Of a stretch of DNA of 64,000 nt, positions 27,344-34,580 are shown piece by piece. The stretch covers positions 2,728,001-2,792,000 of the forward strand of contig CAWCPR010000001.1 in the NCBI GenBank assembly GCA_963797475.1, read 5' to 3'. Origin of the DNA: CAWCPR01 sp963797475. Lineage in GTDB: Bacteria > Chloroflexota > Anaerolineae > Anaerolineales > UBA4823. The number at the start of each line of letters is the position of its first letter. The stretch's first letter is position 1. A model generated the notes under the pieces. That model made no database searches. It was not told the DNA's origin and saw nothing but the letters and a program-made list of their open reading frames with translations. Both the position numbers and the translations under genes were made by a program.

Positions 27344-28294
27344 CTAGCGACCTGACACTTTAACAAAAGAGCAGTTGATCGGCAGAGAAAATCCGGTTAG
27401 AGTAGTTCCTGCGACAGAATTTACTCACCGGAGGATCATCATGCCGATCAACACCCTCTATCATACTTGGTTTCAGCGCATTCAAGAATTGAGACCGAAC
27501 CAGCGCATCACTCAAATCCGCAACTTTGTGTGGCTGATCATTTGCATCTATCAAAGCCGTTCGGTGTGTCTGAGCCGGACTGCCGGGAAGATACCCGGTC
27601 CAGCCAAGTTATTGAGCATGACCCGCCGCTTGAGCCGGCTGCTGGACAACCCTGCCATCCGAGTCCGGGAATGGTACGAACCCATTGCCCGGCAGTGGCT
27701 GGAAACTCAGTTCCGACATCTGGGAGAAACCCATTTGATCGTAGATGGCACCAAGATTGGCTTTGGGCATCAGCTGTTGATCGTCGGCCTAGTCTACCGC
27801 AAGAGAGCCATCCCGATAGCCTGGACGTGGGTCAAGCATGTCAAAGGACACCGCACCGCTGCCAAGCAATTGGCTTTGTTGGCCCATGTGCGTCAACTGA
27901 TCCCCAGAGGGGCGGCTGTTTTTCTGGTCGGTGACTGCGAATTTGGCTCGGTAGCGGTCTTGCGTCAGTTGGACAGGTGGCATTGGTTCTATGTTCTGCG
28001 TCAGAAAATCGATAATAGTGTCTGGTTCAGTGAAAAAAGCGCTTGGCAAACGTTCGGTTGTTATATCCATAAGCCCGGTCAGAGTTTCTGGCTAGGAAAA
28101 GGCTATCTGACAGTCAAGAAGATTTACCCGGTCAACTCGGGATGGCTTACGAGATTTGGTTGATCGTGCGGATCGCCGCGATTTGAGCACCTTCCAAATT
28201 GGCTTGCCTTTCATAGAAAGGTGTGTAATCAATGCTCTTTCATATCGGGTTCTGCTATGTTCCTACCGCTGATGCGAAACTGTCAGATGGCTAG
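27344..28294 (+). mobile_element. shortened IS4-like insertion sequence with terminal inverted repeats
   Basis: Left end CTAGCGACCTGACACTTT (27344-27361) and right end AAACTGTCAGATGGCTAG (28277-28294) are inverted repeats with three mismatches in 18. They enclose a DDE transposase frame that lacks most of its C-terminal half. The element is 951 bp, shorter than autonomous IS4-type elements known to me (commonly 1.3 kb or more). No convincing target duplication was seen. It is probably immobile unless supplied with transposase in trans. Confidence 0.75.
27441..28163 (+). pseudogene. IS4-like DDE transposase, truncated
   Basis: The reading frame has 240 residues from ATG 27441, with GGAGG upstream. 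The first catalytic Asp is in LIVDGTKIGFG, followed by LIVGLVYRKRAIPIAWTWVKHVKGH. The second is in VFLVGDCEFGS. The region with the third acidic residue (usually Y-x-x-W/R-x-x-IE-F-x-K) is missing. After the stop, another frame (from 28162) gives DRADRRDLSTFQIGL and FIERC, which resembles a transposase C-terminus, so an internal deletion with frame loss is likely. Confidence 0.75.
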
Positions 28295-28314
28295 AAATTT
28301 TTCACAAACGAGGC

Positions 28315-28491
28315 TTATTTTTCTTTGTATACGAATTTATAGATCCCTAACGCTATTAAGAATTTATAGATCCCTAATGCTCCCAAGGCGGCGATAGAGA
28401 TCACCACCGAAATGCGCGGGTCCCACATGGCGGAAAAGAGGACGAACAGCGCGGCCAGCACGGCAAGTGTTCCCTCAGTTTTTGTGGTCAT
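28315..28491 (-). CDS. 58-residue small membrane protein with internal duplication
   Basis: This short gene starts at ATG 28491 with TGGAGAT upstream. It has two hydrophobic segments (LAVLAALFVLFSAMW and VVISIAALGALGIYKF). The C-terminus repeats LGIYKF twice because the DNA holds a 23-base direct repeat, GAATTTATAGATCCCTAA plus GCT, at about 28332 and 28360. I know no homologue. It may be real or a degraded remnant at the IS boundary. Its orientation and position place it downstream of the selenoprotein gene. Confidence 0.5.
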   Translation of the reverse strand: MTTKTEGTLAVLAALFVLFSAMWDPRISVVISIAALGALGIYKFLIALGIYKFVYKEK

Positions 28492-28540
28492 CGAAATCTC
28501 CAGATTAAATCTTATAGCGTAAATTCATGAATGTGGCGGG

Positions 28541-29422
28541 TTAGCCTGGCACATTGCGAGAGAGCAGGCGCGGCAGGAACCAGGGATTGCGCGCCAGGTA
28601 GCGCCCGATGGGCGGGTCCTCCGGCGGGTGATTGCGCACGTCTTTGGGCGCTTCTGGCCATTCGAACGGCAGGTGAACCATTTCGCCTGGGGTTTGGATC
28701 GCTTCCAGCGCCTTCAAAGTCGCTTCCAGCACAGCCATTTGCCCGGGGGCGTCGCAGGGTTGGCCGAGCGTGCGCCCGAGCGGGTATTCGATGGCGGCGA
28801 TGCGCGGCACGCTTACCGATGCGGTCAAATCCGGCACGGGGGTCAGGCAGATTGTAGTAAAGCCGGCGGCTTCGAGCTCGCGTTGCACCAGTCCAACGGA
28901 CCAGCAGCAAATCGGTCAGGCAGGCACCAAAACGACCACGTCCGCCAGGTCTTCTTTCAGGTTACGAATGAGCGCCGGGACCGTCTCATTCAAGAGCCGC
29001 TCAGGGTTGAGGATATAGCCCATGATCGAGTAGTGGCGCGGGCTCATTTGCCCGATCCGCCCGTTGGCTTCCATCTCTTGCAAGCGCTGGAGAGGGAAAA
29101 GGCAGTTCAAATCCTGCTGCGCATAGGATGGGTCAATGTGCAGGTGATATAAACGCACTTCCTCCTGGGTGGCCGTTTTCGGCAGAATGCGGTAGGAAGG
29201 GTCGCCCCACCAGGGGTTCTTGCGCTCGCCCTCCTGATCGAAGGGTACGTCGGTCTTAAGCGCAATCCCCGCCGAACTGAGCATCGCCACGCTGCATTCA
29301 GAGAGCGGCTTAGAAAGCGGCGTCCAGGGGATGGGGCGCGGCTCCTCCATGCTGATCCAATTCTTGATCATGCGCCTGGTGATGCCGCTGATGAAACGGA
29401 AAGAGTCGACGGTTTTTTGCAT
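28541..29422 (-). CDS. selenoprotein of the GrdB/PrdB (glycine-sarcosine-betaine/D-proline reductase B) family, in-frame UGA
   Basis: Reading from ATG 29422 (GAGGAA upstream), the frame meets TGA at 28918-28916 after VVVLVPA and then continues in the same frame to 28541 (293 residues). Around the TGA the protein reads LVPA-U-PICCWSVGLVQRELEAAG. The U-x-x-C arrangement after a hydrophobic strand, followed by a helix ending in EAAG, matches the Sec site in GrdB-type selenoproteins (U at 169). A SECIS-like hairpin follows the TGA. The N-terminal half has WGDPSYRILP and HIDPSYAQQDLNCLFPLQRLQEMEANGRIG, both family-like. Likely role: reductive amino-acid or related redox chemistry in anaerobic metabolism; the partner subunits are not in the window. 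Confidence 0.82.
28888..28904 (-). promoter_or_regulatory. putative bacterial SECIS hairpin
   Basis: On the minus strand, CTGGTCC-GTT-GGACTGG forms a 7-bp stem (two G-U pairs) with a GUU apical loop. The loop G is 19 nt past the UGA, within the window in which bacterial SECIS elements present G or GU to SelB. It lies inside the coding region, as bacterial SECIS elements do. Confidence 0.65.
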
Positions 29423-29475
29423 TGCGTTCCTCGCTCAACTGTGGATTTGCGCCTCTAAGTATAGAGCATCCAAGA

Positions 29476-29507
29476 AAAAAACTCCCTCTTCGAAGGGGGA
29501 GTTTTTA
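29476..29507. terminator. bidirectional-looking stem-loop with A and T tracts
   Basis: An A-run, ACTCCCTCTT-CG-AAGGGGGAGT and a T-run form a 10-bp stem with one G-T pair. It is shaped like an intrinsic terminator in both directions, yet lies between two divergent genes (selenoprotein and sugar isomerase), where no transcript should end. It may remain from a lost gene. Confidence 0.5.
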
Positions 29508-29559
29508 ACCTGGTCAAGTGGACAGAGTGCAATCAAGAAATTTGATTTGACATCGGCGG

Positions 29560-29588
29560 TTGACAATTGGTAACCTGATCCCTATAAT
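29560..29588 (+). promoter_or_regulatory. consensus sigma-70 promoter for the deoxysugar cluster
   Basis: TTGACA (29560-29565), exactly 17 bases, and TATAAT (29583-29588): a perfect consensus pair. The start site would be near 29595, giving a leader of about 87 nt that contains the repeated leader element. A site this strong is usually held down by regulation. Confidence 0.85.
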
Positions 29589-29611
29589 GAAGCTAACCAC
29601 CCACCTCAAGA

Positions 29612-29672
29612 AAAGTGTTGGGCGCTTGTGGCGCACCACGCAATGTGATGAAAAGAGATTCATCAAAATAGG
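29612..29672 (+). repeat. leader element, copy A
   Basis: It begins AAAGTGTTGGGCGC and ends in a GATGAA-AAGAGA-TTCATC hairpin followed by AAAATAGG. Copy C (59449-59509) differs at five of 61 positions by my count. Copy B (45527-45593) shares both flanks but has a different middle. It lies in the 5' leader of the sugar isomerase gene. Confidence 0.75.
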
Positions 29673-29681
29673 AATACAATC

Positions 29682-30668
29682 ATGACCAATCAGAAATTTG
29701 CAACGATCCTGGGCGTTTATGGAAAACCCTCTGACCGCTTCATGAGGGGTGGCTATAAAACGAGCGCCCCGAATGTTTTCGAGCGCCTGAAAATCGCCGG
29801 CCAGCAAGAACTGGTCAGCGGCGTGGAGCTGGTTCAGGGCGAGCATAACGACGTTAACCGCCAGAACTACCAGGAAGTGCGCCTGGCCGTGCAGGACAAC
29901 GGCCTGGAGGTTTGCTCGCTTAACCCCAATTTGTGGGGCGAGATTCAGTGGGCCCGCGGCACCCTTGGCAGCCGTTCAGACAGCATCCGCCAGCAAGCCA
30001 TTGAACGGGTGAAAGAAGCAATGGAACTGGCAGCCGAATTGAACTGCCCGGCGGTGGGCATCTGGCCCGGGCAGGATGGTTACGATTACGTGTTTGAGGA
30101 AGATTATGAGCGGCTGTACGACTGCTGGGTGTCTGCCATGCAGGAATGCGCCGACTACAATCCGGGCATCAAGCTGTCTCTGGAATACAAACCCTACGAA
30201 CCGCGCACCCATTCCACGATCGATACGGCTCCGAAGACCTTGCTGATGATTGCAGACATCGACCGGCCAAATGTAGGCATGGTCCTGGACGTAGGCCACG
30301 CCCTGGTTCAGCACGAGAATCTTGGCGATGTGGTCCACCTGGCGCAGCGCAAGAAAAAGCTTTTCCATCTGCATCTCAACGACAACTACTCGGATTGGGA
30401 TTGGGACATGAACTTCGCCTCCGTGCGCCTGTTCGAGTTTATCGAAATGCTTTACTGGCTGGAGCGCGGCGGCTACAAAGGTTGGTACGCTATCGATATT
30501 TTCGCCTATCGTGTGGATGGCCCCGCCTCCGTCTACGAGAGCCTGAGCTGGCTGGAGACTTTGCTTCGCTTTGTGGAGCAGAACGGGCAGCAAGCTTTCA
30601 CCAGCCTGATTGAACAAAACGATCCCATCGCCACCTCCCGATTTTTCCGCCAGGCGCTATTCAAATGA
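29682..30668 (+). CDS. xylose-isomerase-like TIM-barrel sugar isomerase
   Basis: The product has 328 residues. The pattern is that of the AP-endonuclease-2/sugar-isomerase barrel: VELVQG near the start, then KLSLEYKPYEPR (metal-ligand Glu), VGMVLDVGHAL (Asp/His), LFHLHLNDN (His) and WYAIDIFAY. These proteins isomerise aldoses and ketoses with a divalent metal. Next to a rhamnulokinase remnant and a class II aldolase, it likely acts as an L-rhamnose- or other deoxysugar-isomerase in the cytoplasm. ATG 29682 follows AGGAATACAATC. It overlaps the kinase remnant by four bases. Confidence 0.82.
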   Translation: MTNQKFATILGVYGKPSDRFMRGGYKTSAPNVFERLKIAGQQELVSGVELVQGEHNDVNRQNYQEVRLAVQDNGLEVCSLNPNLWGEIQWARGTLGSRSDSIRQQAIERVKEAMELAAELNCPAVGIWPGQDGYDYVFEEDYERLYDCWVSAMQECADYNPGIKLSLEYKPYEPRTHSTIDTAPKTLLMIADIDRPNVGMVLDVGHALVQHENLGDVVHLAQRKKKLFHLHLNDNYSDWDWDMNFASVRLFEFIEMLYWLERGGYKGWYAIDIFAYRVDGPASVYESLSWLETLLRFVEQNGQQAFTSLIEQNDPIATSRFFRQALFK

Positions 30669-30943
30669 GGCGTTACGTCGCGATCGACCTGGGCGCTTCA
30701 AACGGGCGTTGTGTAACAGGCCAGTTTGATGGAGAACGGCTGTCTCTGGAAGTGTTGCACCGATTTGAAAACGGCCCCATCGAGCTGATGGGGCACCTGT
30801 ATTGGGATGTGCTCGGCCTGTATCGCAACATTTGCCAAAGCCTTCAATCCCTGCGCCTAAACGATCCTGGCGGTTACAGAACAGCGCCTGGAACACTAAT
30901 CTTGAGATCTCCAGAAAGGCAAACTTATGTTGACGCTCCCTGA
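30665..30943 (+). pseudogene. N-terminal remnant of a rhamnulokinase-like sugar kinase
   Basis: Only 92 codons remain. The first 60 match the start of RhaB-type FGGY kinases: YVAIDLGASNGRCVTGQF, LEVLHRFENGPIELMGHLYWDV. The rest of the kinase, including the ATP domain, is gone. The last codons run into the ribosome site of the aldolase gene. ATG overlaps the upstream stop (ATGA), the normal operon arrangement, so an internal deletion probably removed the remainder of the gene. Confidence 0.75.
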
Positions 30944-31532
30944 ACAAATTGCGCTTGTCGGCCGCAGGATGTTTGAACGCCGGCTGACCGATATGGCTGG
31001 CGGGAATATCAGCGCCCGCGATGGCAACATAATCTACATCTCACCCCGCTACTCGGGCGCAAAGCATCACTGGCAGCTTGTACCCGAGCAGATCATCTCC
31101 GGTCCGGTTGGCAGCGATGAACTGCTGGAGGACCCGTTGTTCTCGCGCGAAGGTAAGGCGCACCTGGAGATCTACCGCACATTTCCGGACGCACATGCGG
31201 TGATCCACGCCCACCCCTTCCATGTACAGCCTTTTGCCGTAGCGGGTATCCCCATTCAGCCGGTGATGGAAGCGACAGAAAAACTCGGCACGATCGAGTT
31301 GATCCAGTTTGCTCCTGCTCACAGCCTGAGCCTCGCTAAAAATGTGGTTGCAGGCCTGAAGGACAAGGAGGCCGAAATCCGCAAGCTGGCCGGGGCAGTG
31401 CTCATGCCGCGCCACGGCATCATCCTGGCTGGCCCGGACCTGTTCGCCGTGGTGGATGCGCTGGAGCGCATCGATACCAATGCCTGGGTAATCCTGGCGC
31501 AGCGAATGTTGAGCCCACAGGCTATTTTGTGA
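30927..31532 (+). CDS. class II aldolase (fuculose/rhamnulose-1-phosphate type)
   Basis: The product has 201 residues. Features of the class II aldolase/adducin fold are present: DMAGGNISARDGNIIYISPR near the start, HLEIYRTFPDAHAVIHAHPFH with metal-binding His residues, and MPRHGIILAGPDLFAVVDALERID with another metal His. It would split a ketose 1-phosphate into DHAP and an aldehyde. ATG 30927 is preceded by GAAAGG and overlaps the truncated kinase. It is coupled to the downstream sugar kinase by a GTGA overlap. Confidence 0.88.
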   Translation: MLTLPEQIALVGRRMFERRLTDMAGGNISARDGNIIYISPRYSGAKHHWQLVPEQIISGPVGSDELLEDPLFSREGKAHLEIYRTFPDAHAVIHAHPFHVQPFAVAGIPIQPVMEATEKLGTIELIQFAPAHSLSLAKNVVAGLKDKEAEIRKLAGAVLMPRHGIILAGPDLFAVVDALERIDTNAWVILAQRMLSPQAIL

Positions 31533-32464
31533 TCCTCACCATCAATACCAACGCGGCGCTCGACCGTGTAATCTTCATCGATCGCTTCGAACCGACTACG
31601 TTGATGCGGGCCAGCCGCACCATCGACTGTGTGGGCGGCAAGGGCCTGGATGCGGCTGTTGTGCTGAGTGTGCTGGGTGCGCCTTACCAGGCGCTGAGCT
31701 TCATTGCCGGAAAAACGGGCGAGTTGTTGGTGCAGGCCCTGGAGCGCTATGGCGTACATCACCAATTGGTTTGGGTGGCAGGCGACACGCGGACGGCCCA
31801 TGTGATTGTAGAAACCGCCTATCACCGTCACAGCCACGTGATGACCCCCGGTTACAGCGTTACACTGGCAGACTGCGCCCAATTCCTGCAGCAGGCGGCG
31901 GCCATCGCCCCTCAGGCGGAATGGCTGGTCCTGGGGGGTTCACTTCCAGATGGCGCCCCCCAAGATTTTTACACCCAGATCATCCAGGTCGGGATGACCG
32001 CTGGCGCCCGTACGCTGATCGACTGCCCCGGAGAGCCGATGCTCCAGGCCCTGGCGGCCGGGCCAACCATCGCCAAGATGAACCGTGACGAATTCAACCA
32101 GACCTTCGGGAACGATTGTCGCAGTTTGGGAGAGCTGGTAGCGCCGGGGCGCGCGTTGATGCAAGAAAAAGCTATCGCCAACCTGGTGGTCACTGGCGGA
32201 GCGGAAGGCATTCTGGCCATTACCGAGCAGGGCGCTTATCTGGCAAATGGGCCGCGGCTGGAAGCAGTCAACGCTGCAGGCGCGGGCGACGCCGTCTCCG
32301 CCAGCCTGGTTTACCGCCTGGCGTTGGGCGATCCGTGGCCTGAAGCCTTGCGTTGGGCCGTAGCCGCCAGCGCGGCTGTGGTGCTTACTGAAGGCACCGC
32401 CGAATGTTATCTCAAAGACATCGAACAGTTCTATCCCCAGGCGATGGTGAAATCCCTGGGGTGA
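31529..32464 (+). CDS. PfkB-family sugar kinase (FruK/LacC subgroup)
   Basis: The product has 311 residues starting at GTG 31529, which overlaps the aldolase stop. N-terminal LTINTNAALDRVIFIDRF and CVGGKGLDAAVVLSVLG are typical of 1-phosphofructokinase/tagatose-6-P kinase. The catalytic GAGD is in VNAAGAGDAVSASLVYRL. It probably phosphorylates a sugar phosphate of the neighbouring isomerase-aldolase pathway. The glycines of the second motif (LGGSLPDGAPQDFY) are intact. Because the rhamnulokinase is broken, this enzyme may be the only kinase left in the cluster. Confidence 0.87.
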   Translation: MILTINTNAALDRVIFIDRFEPTTLMRASRTIDCVGGKGLDAAVVLSVLGAPYQALSFIAGKTGELLVQALERYGVHHQLVWVAGDTRTAHVIVETAYHRHSHVMTPGYSVTLADCAQFLQQAAAIAPQAEWLVLGGSLPDGAPQDFYTQIIQVGMTAGARTLIDCPGEPMLQALAAGPTIAKMNRDEFNQTFGNDCRSLGELVAPGRALMQEKAIANLVVTGGAEGILAITEQGAYLANGPRLEAVNAAGAGDAVSASLVYRLALGDPWPEALRWAVAASAAVVLTEGTAECYLKDIEQFYPQAMVKSLG

Positions 32465-32506
32465 CCGAATTCAGATTATTGAGATGATGCAAAAAAAGCG
32501 TGATCA

Positions 32507-33043
32507 CTAATCCCCGAGGCTGCCATCTTCCTGCAGGTGATCCAGGCACTGCTGCAGGCAGGTTAGCAAGTCCGCCTCGGTATCTACCACCAGATGGGGA
32601 ATCTGAATGGGTTCAGCCTGGGCCTTCATTTGGCGGTATAAGCTGAAATCACGGTTCGCTGCCATGTGGATACCAGCCTGGACAGCATGATCCAGGCGCT
32701 GGCATGCGGCTGCTTCAGAACACACACACTCGATGAAACGCACCGAGATATCCCGAGGCGCACAAAAATCCAAAACCTGCTGCACCTGGCGTCGCCGGGT
32801 AAAGGGACGACCATCCAGGATAACCTGGCGCTGAGGATCCAGGCTTTGGTGGTAGGCCGCCACCAGCAGCAGGATGTGCACGACCAAATCATCCTGCTGC
32901 GTGGAATAAGCGATTTCCTCAGGCGGGAAGAGGGCGGCGCGCAACTGGTCTTTGTTCAGGACTAACCCTGTAAGCGCCTGCGCCAACGCCTCCGCCAGGG
33001 TGCTCTTTCCTGTGCCGGGCAGCCCGGCCATCACGATCAACAT
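32507..33043 (-). CDS. P-loop kinase (gluconate-kinase/zeta-like AAA)
   Basis: The product has 178 residues from ATG 33043. Walker A GLPGTGKST is at about 7-15. LDGRPFTRRRQVQQVLDF then places a basic residue cluster after a DG motif, as in small-molecule kinases. AAAGGAG ends nine bases before ATG 33043, which decides the start; a TTG at 33052 is the alternative. The phosphate acceptor is unknown. It converges on the PfkB kinase gene. Confidence 0.75.
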   Translation of the reverse strand: MLIVMAGLPGTGKSTLAEALAQALTGLVLNKDQLRAALFPPEEIAYSTQQDDLVVHILLLVAAYHQSLDPQRQVILDGRPFTRRRQVQQVLDFCAPRDISVRFIECVCSEAAACQRLDHAVQAGIHMAANRDFSLYRQMKAQAEPIQIPHLVVDTEADLLTCLQQCLDHLQEDGSLGD

Positions 33044-33415
33044 CCCTGTCAACTCCTTTGCCTGCGGCTCCCGGCGGTCAGCGGACGCTTGACCAGGAGG
33101 TCAAGAATGGCAGGCTGTCCCAGGCGCAAGGCCGTCTAGCGGAACAAATTGTGGAGCTTTCTTCCCAGGATTATAGCGAGTTGCCTGTTCAATGGCTGGT
33201 TTATTTTTCTAATTTTTTGCGAAACTTTTTGTCTTCCCTTGCGTAGAAATATTCGGATAAAATTGATACGGTTATGCGAGAGTTTGGAGGGCAGATGCGA
33301 TTTAACAAATCATTAAATGGGCGTTATTCGCTTGTTAATAGCGGCCTGTTAGACTTCATCAGGAGAAATGTCTTTCGACCATTGCATTCGTGGCAATGAA
33401 TCAGGGAATATCATT
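33044..33415. other. intergenic region upstream of the TelA/vWA operon
   Basis: About 370 bases have no gene I can support. A perfect CTTGACC-AGGA-GGTCAAG hairpin lies at 33088-33105. The right half is AT-rich, with TAAAAT at 33258-33263 as a possible -10 but no good -35. It should contain the operon promoter. Confidence 0.35.
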
Positions 33416-34498
33416 ATGAAGCGGTTTCTAGGCCCTTTGCTGCTGGCTGTGCTCATCCTCGGGGTGGGAGCAGCTATTTTTCTTTCTGCCCGGGAACAAT
33501 TCGCCGTGCGCCGGGTCATCCAGGTGCGCGGGCTGATTGGCTCGGAGAAAGAAGAGTTCTTTCAGGATCCTCGGGTAATCGCCGCCCTGCGCAAGGGTGG
33601 TTTGGATGTTCAGGCGGAAAAAGCCGGCTCGCGCCAGATCGCCACCGGTTATAACCTGGATGAGTACGATTTTGCTTTCCCCGCCGGCGTGCCGGCGGCT
33701 GAAAAGATCCGCCGCGATCATCCCACGGCCAAATCCTACGACCCCTTTTTCACACCGATGGCGATAGCTTCCTGGAAGCCGATCGCCCAAATCCTGGTCG
33801 CCAACGGCATTGCCCAGGATCACGGCGGCTATTACACGCTGGATATGGCCGCTTACCTACAGTTGGTCGCCGAGGGCAAGCGCTGGAGCGATCTCGCAAA
33901 TAACGGCGATTACCCGGTGAATAAGAGCGTCCTGATCTCGTCCACCGATGTGCGCAAATCCAATTCCGCCGCCATGTATCTGGCGCTGGCCAGCTTTGTC
34001 GCCAATGGGAGCAACGTAGTCCAGAATGGAGCGGACGTTCAAAAAGTGATCTCCCTCATGGAAGACCTGTTCCTCAAGCAGGGGTATACCGAATATTCTT
34101 CCGAGGCCCCTTTTGAAGATTACCTGGTGATGGGCATGGGCAAGGCCCCACTGGTCATGATCTACGAAGCCCAATATATCGGCGAGGTGTTAAATAATGC
34201 GAACGGGATCAGCAGCGAGATGGTCTTGATGTATCCCGAGCCGACCATTTACAGCAAGCATATCCTGGTGGCGTTGAGTGACGGCGGCGCCCAGCTTGGC
34301 GAGCTGCTGCAAAATGACCCGGAATTACAGCGCCTGGAGGTCGAACACGGTTTCCGCAACACCAGTACAGCCTACTTCCAGGAGATTAAGAACAGCCACA
34401 ATCTGTCTTTGCCGGACACGCTGGTCAACGTCGTCGAGCCCCCCAGTTATGAGATCCTGGAACAAATGATCCAGATCATCGAGCAAAAGTATCAATAA
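33416..34498 (+). CDS. membrane-anchored solute-binding-like protein, first gene of the TelA/vWA operon
   Basis: The product has 360 residues. An N-terminal signal anchor (FLGPLLLAVLILGVGAAIFL) is followed by a periplasmic-binding-protein-like domain: VRGLIGSEKEEFFQDP, DFAFPAGVPAAEKI and later VMIYEAQYIGEVL. ATG 33416 follows AGGGAATATCATT. It resembles in plan the binding half of the vWA protein two genes downstream, so the two may share a ligand or contact each other outside the cell. The gap to telA is 82 bases. The family name is uncertain. Confidence 0.7.
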   Translation: MKRFLGPLLLAVLILGVGAAIFLSAREQFAVRRVIQVRGLIGSEKEEFFQDPRVIAALRKGGLDVQAEKAGSRQIATGYNLDEYDFAFPAGVPAAEKIRRDHPTAKSYDPFFTPMAIASWKPIAQILVANGIAQDHGGYYTLDMAAYLQLVAEGKRWSDLANNGDYPVNKSVLISSTDVRKSNSAAMYLALASFVANGSNVVQNGADVQKVISLMEDLFLKQGYTEYSSEAPFEDYLVMGMGKAPLVMIYEAQYIGEVLNNANGISSEMVLMYPEPTIYSKHILVALSDGGAQLGELLQNDPELQRLEVEHGFRNTSTAYFQEIKNSHNLSLPDTLVNVVEPPSYEILEQMIQIIEQKYQ

Positions 34499-34580
34499 AT
34501 CCCGTGGGGCAATTGTAAGCGGCATAGGCGCTCGCAACGGCCCTATCCAAAAATCTGCAAATTCGGTTTAAGGAGCAACC

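Noticed and set aside
28541..28888. Separate 115-residue gene starting at GTG 28888
   Set aside because: It is in the same frame as the upstream 168-residue part and separated only by one TGA; the joined protein matches a Sec-containing family, so I read it as one selenoprotein gene.
33058..33246. 62-codon ORF in the gap before the TelA operon
   Set aside because: No ribosome site, no recognisable motif, and it starts inside the ribosome-site region of the divergent kinase gene.
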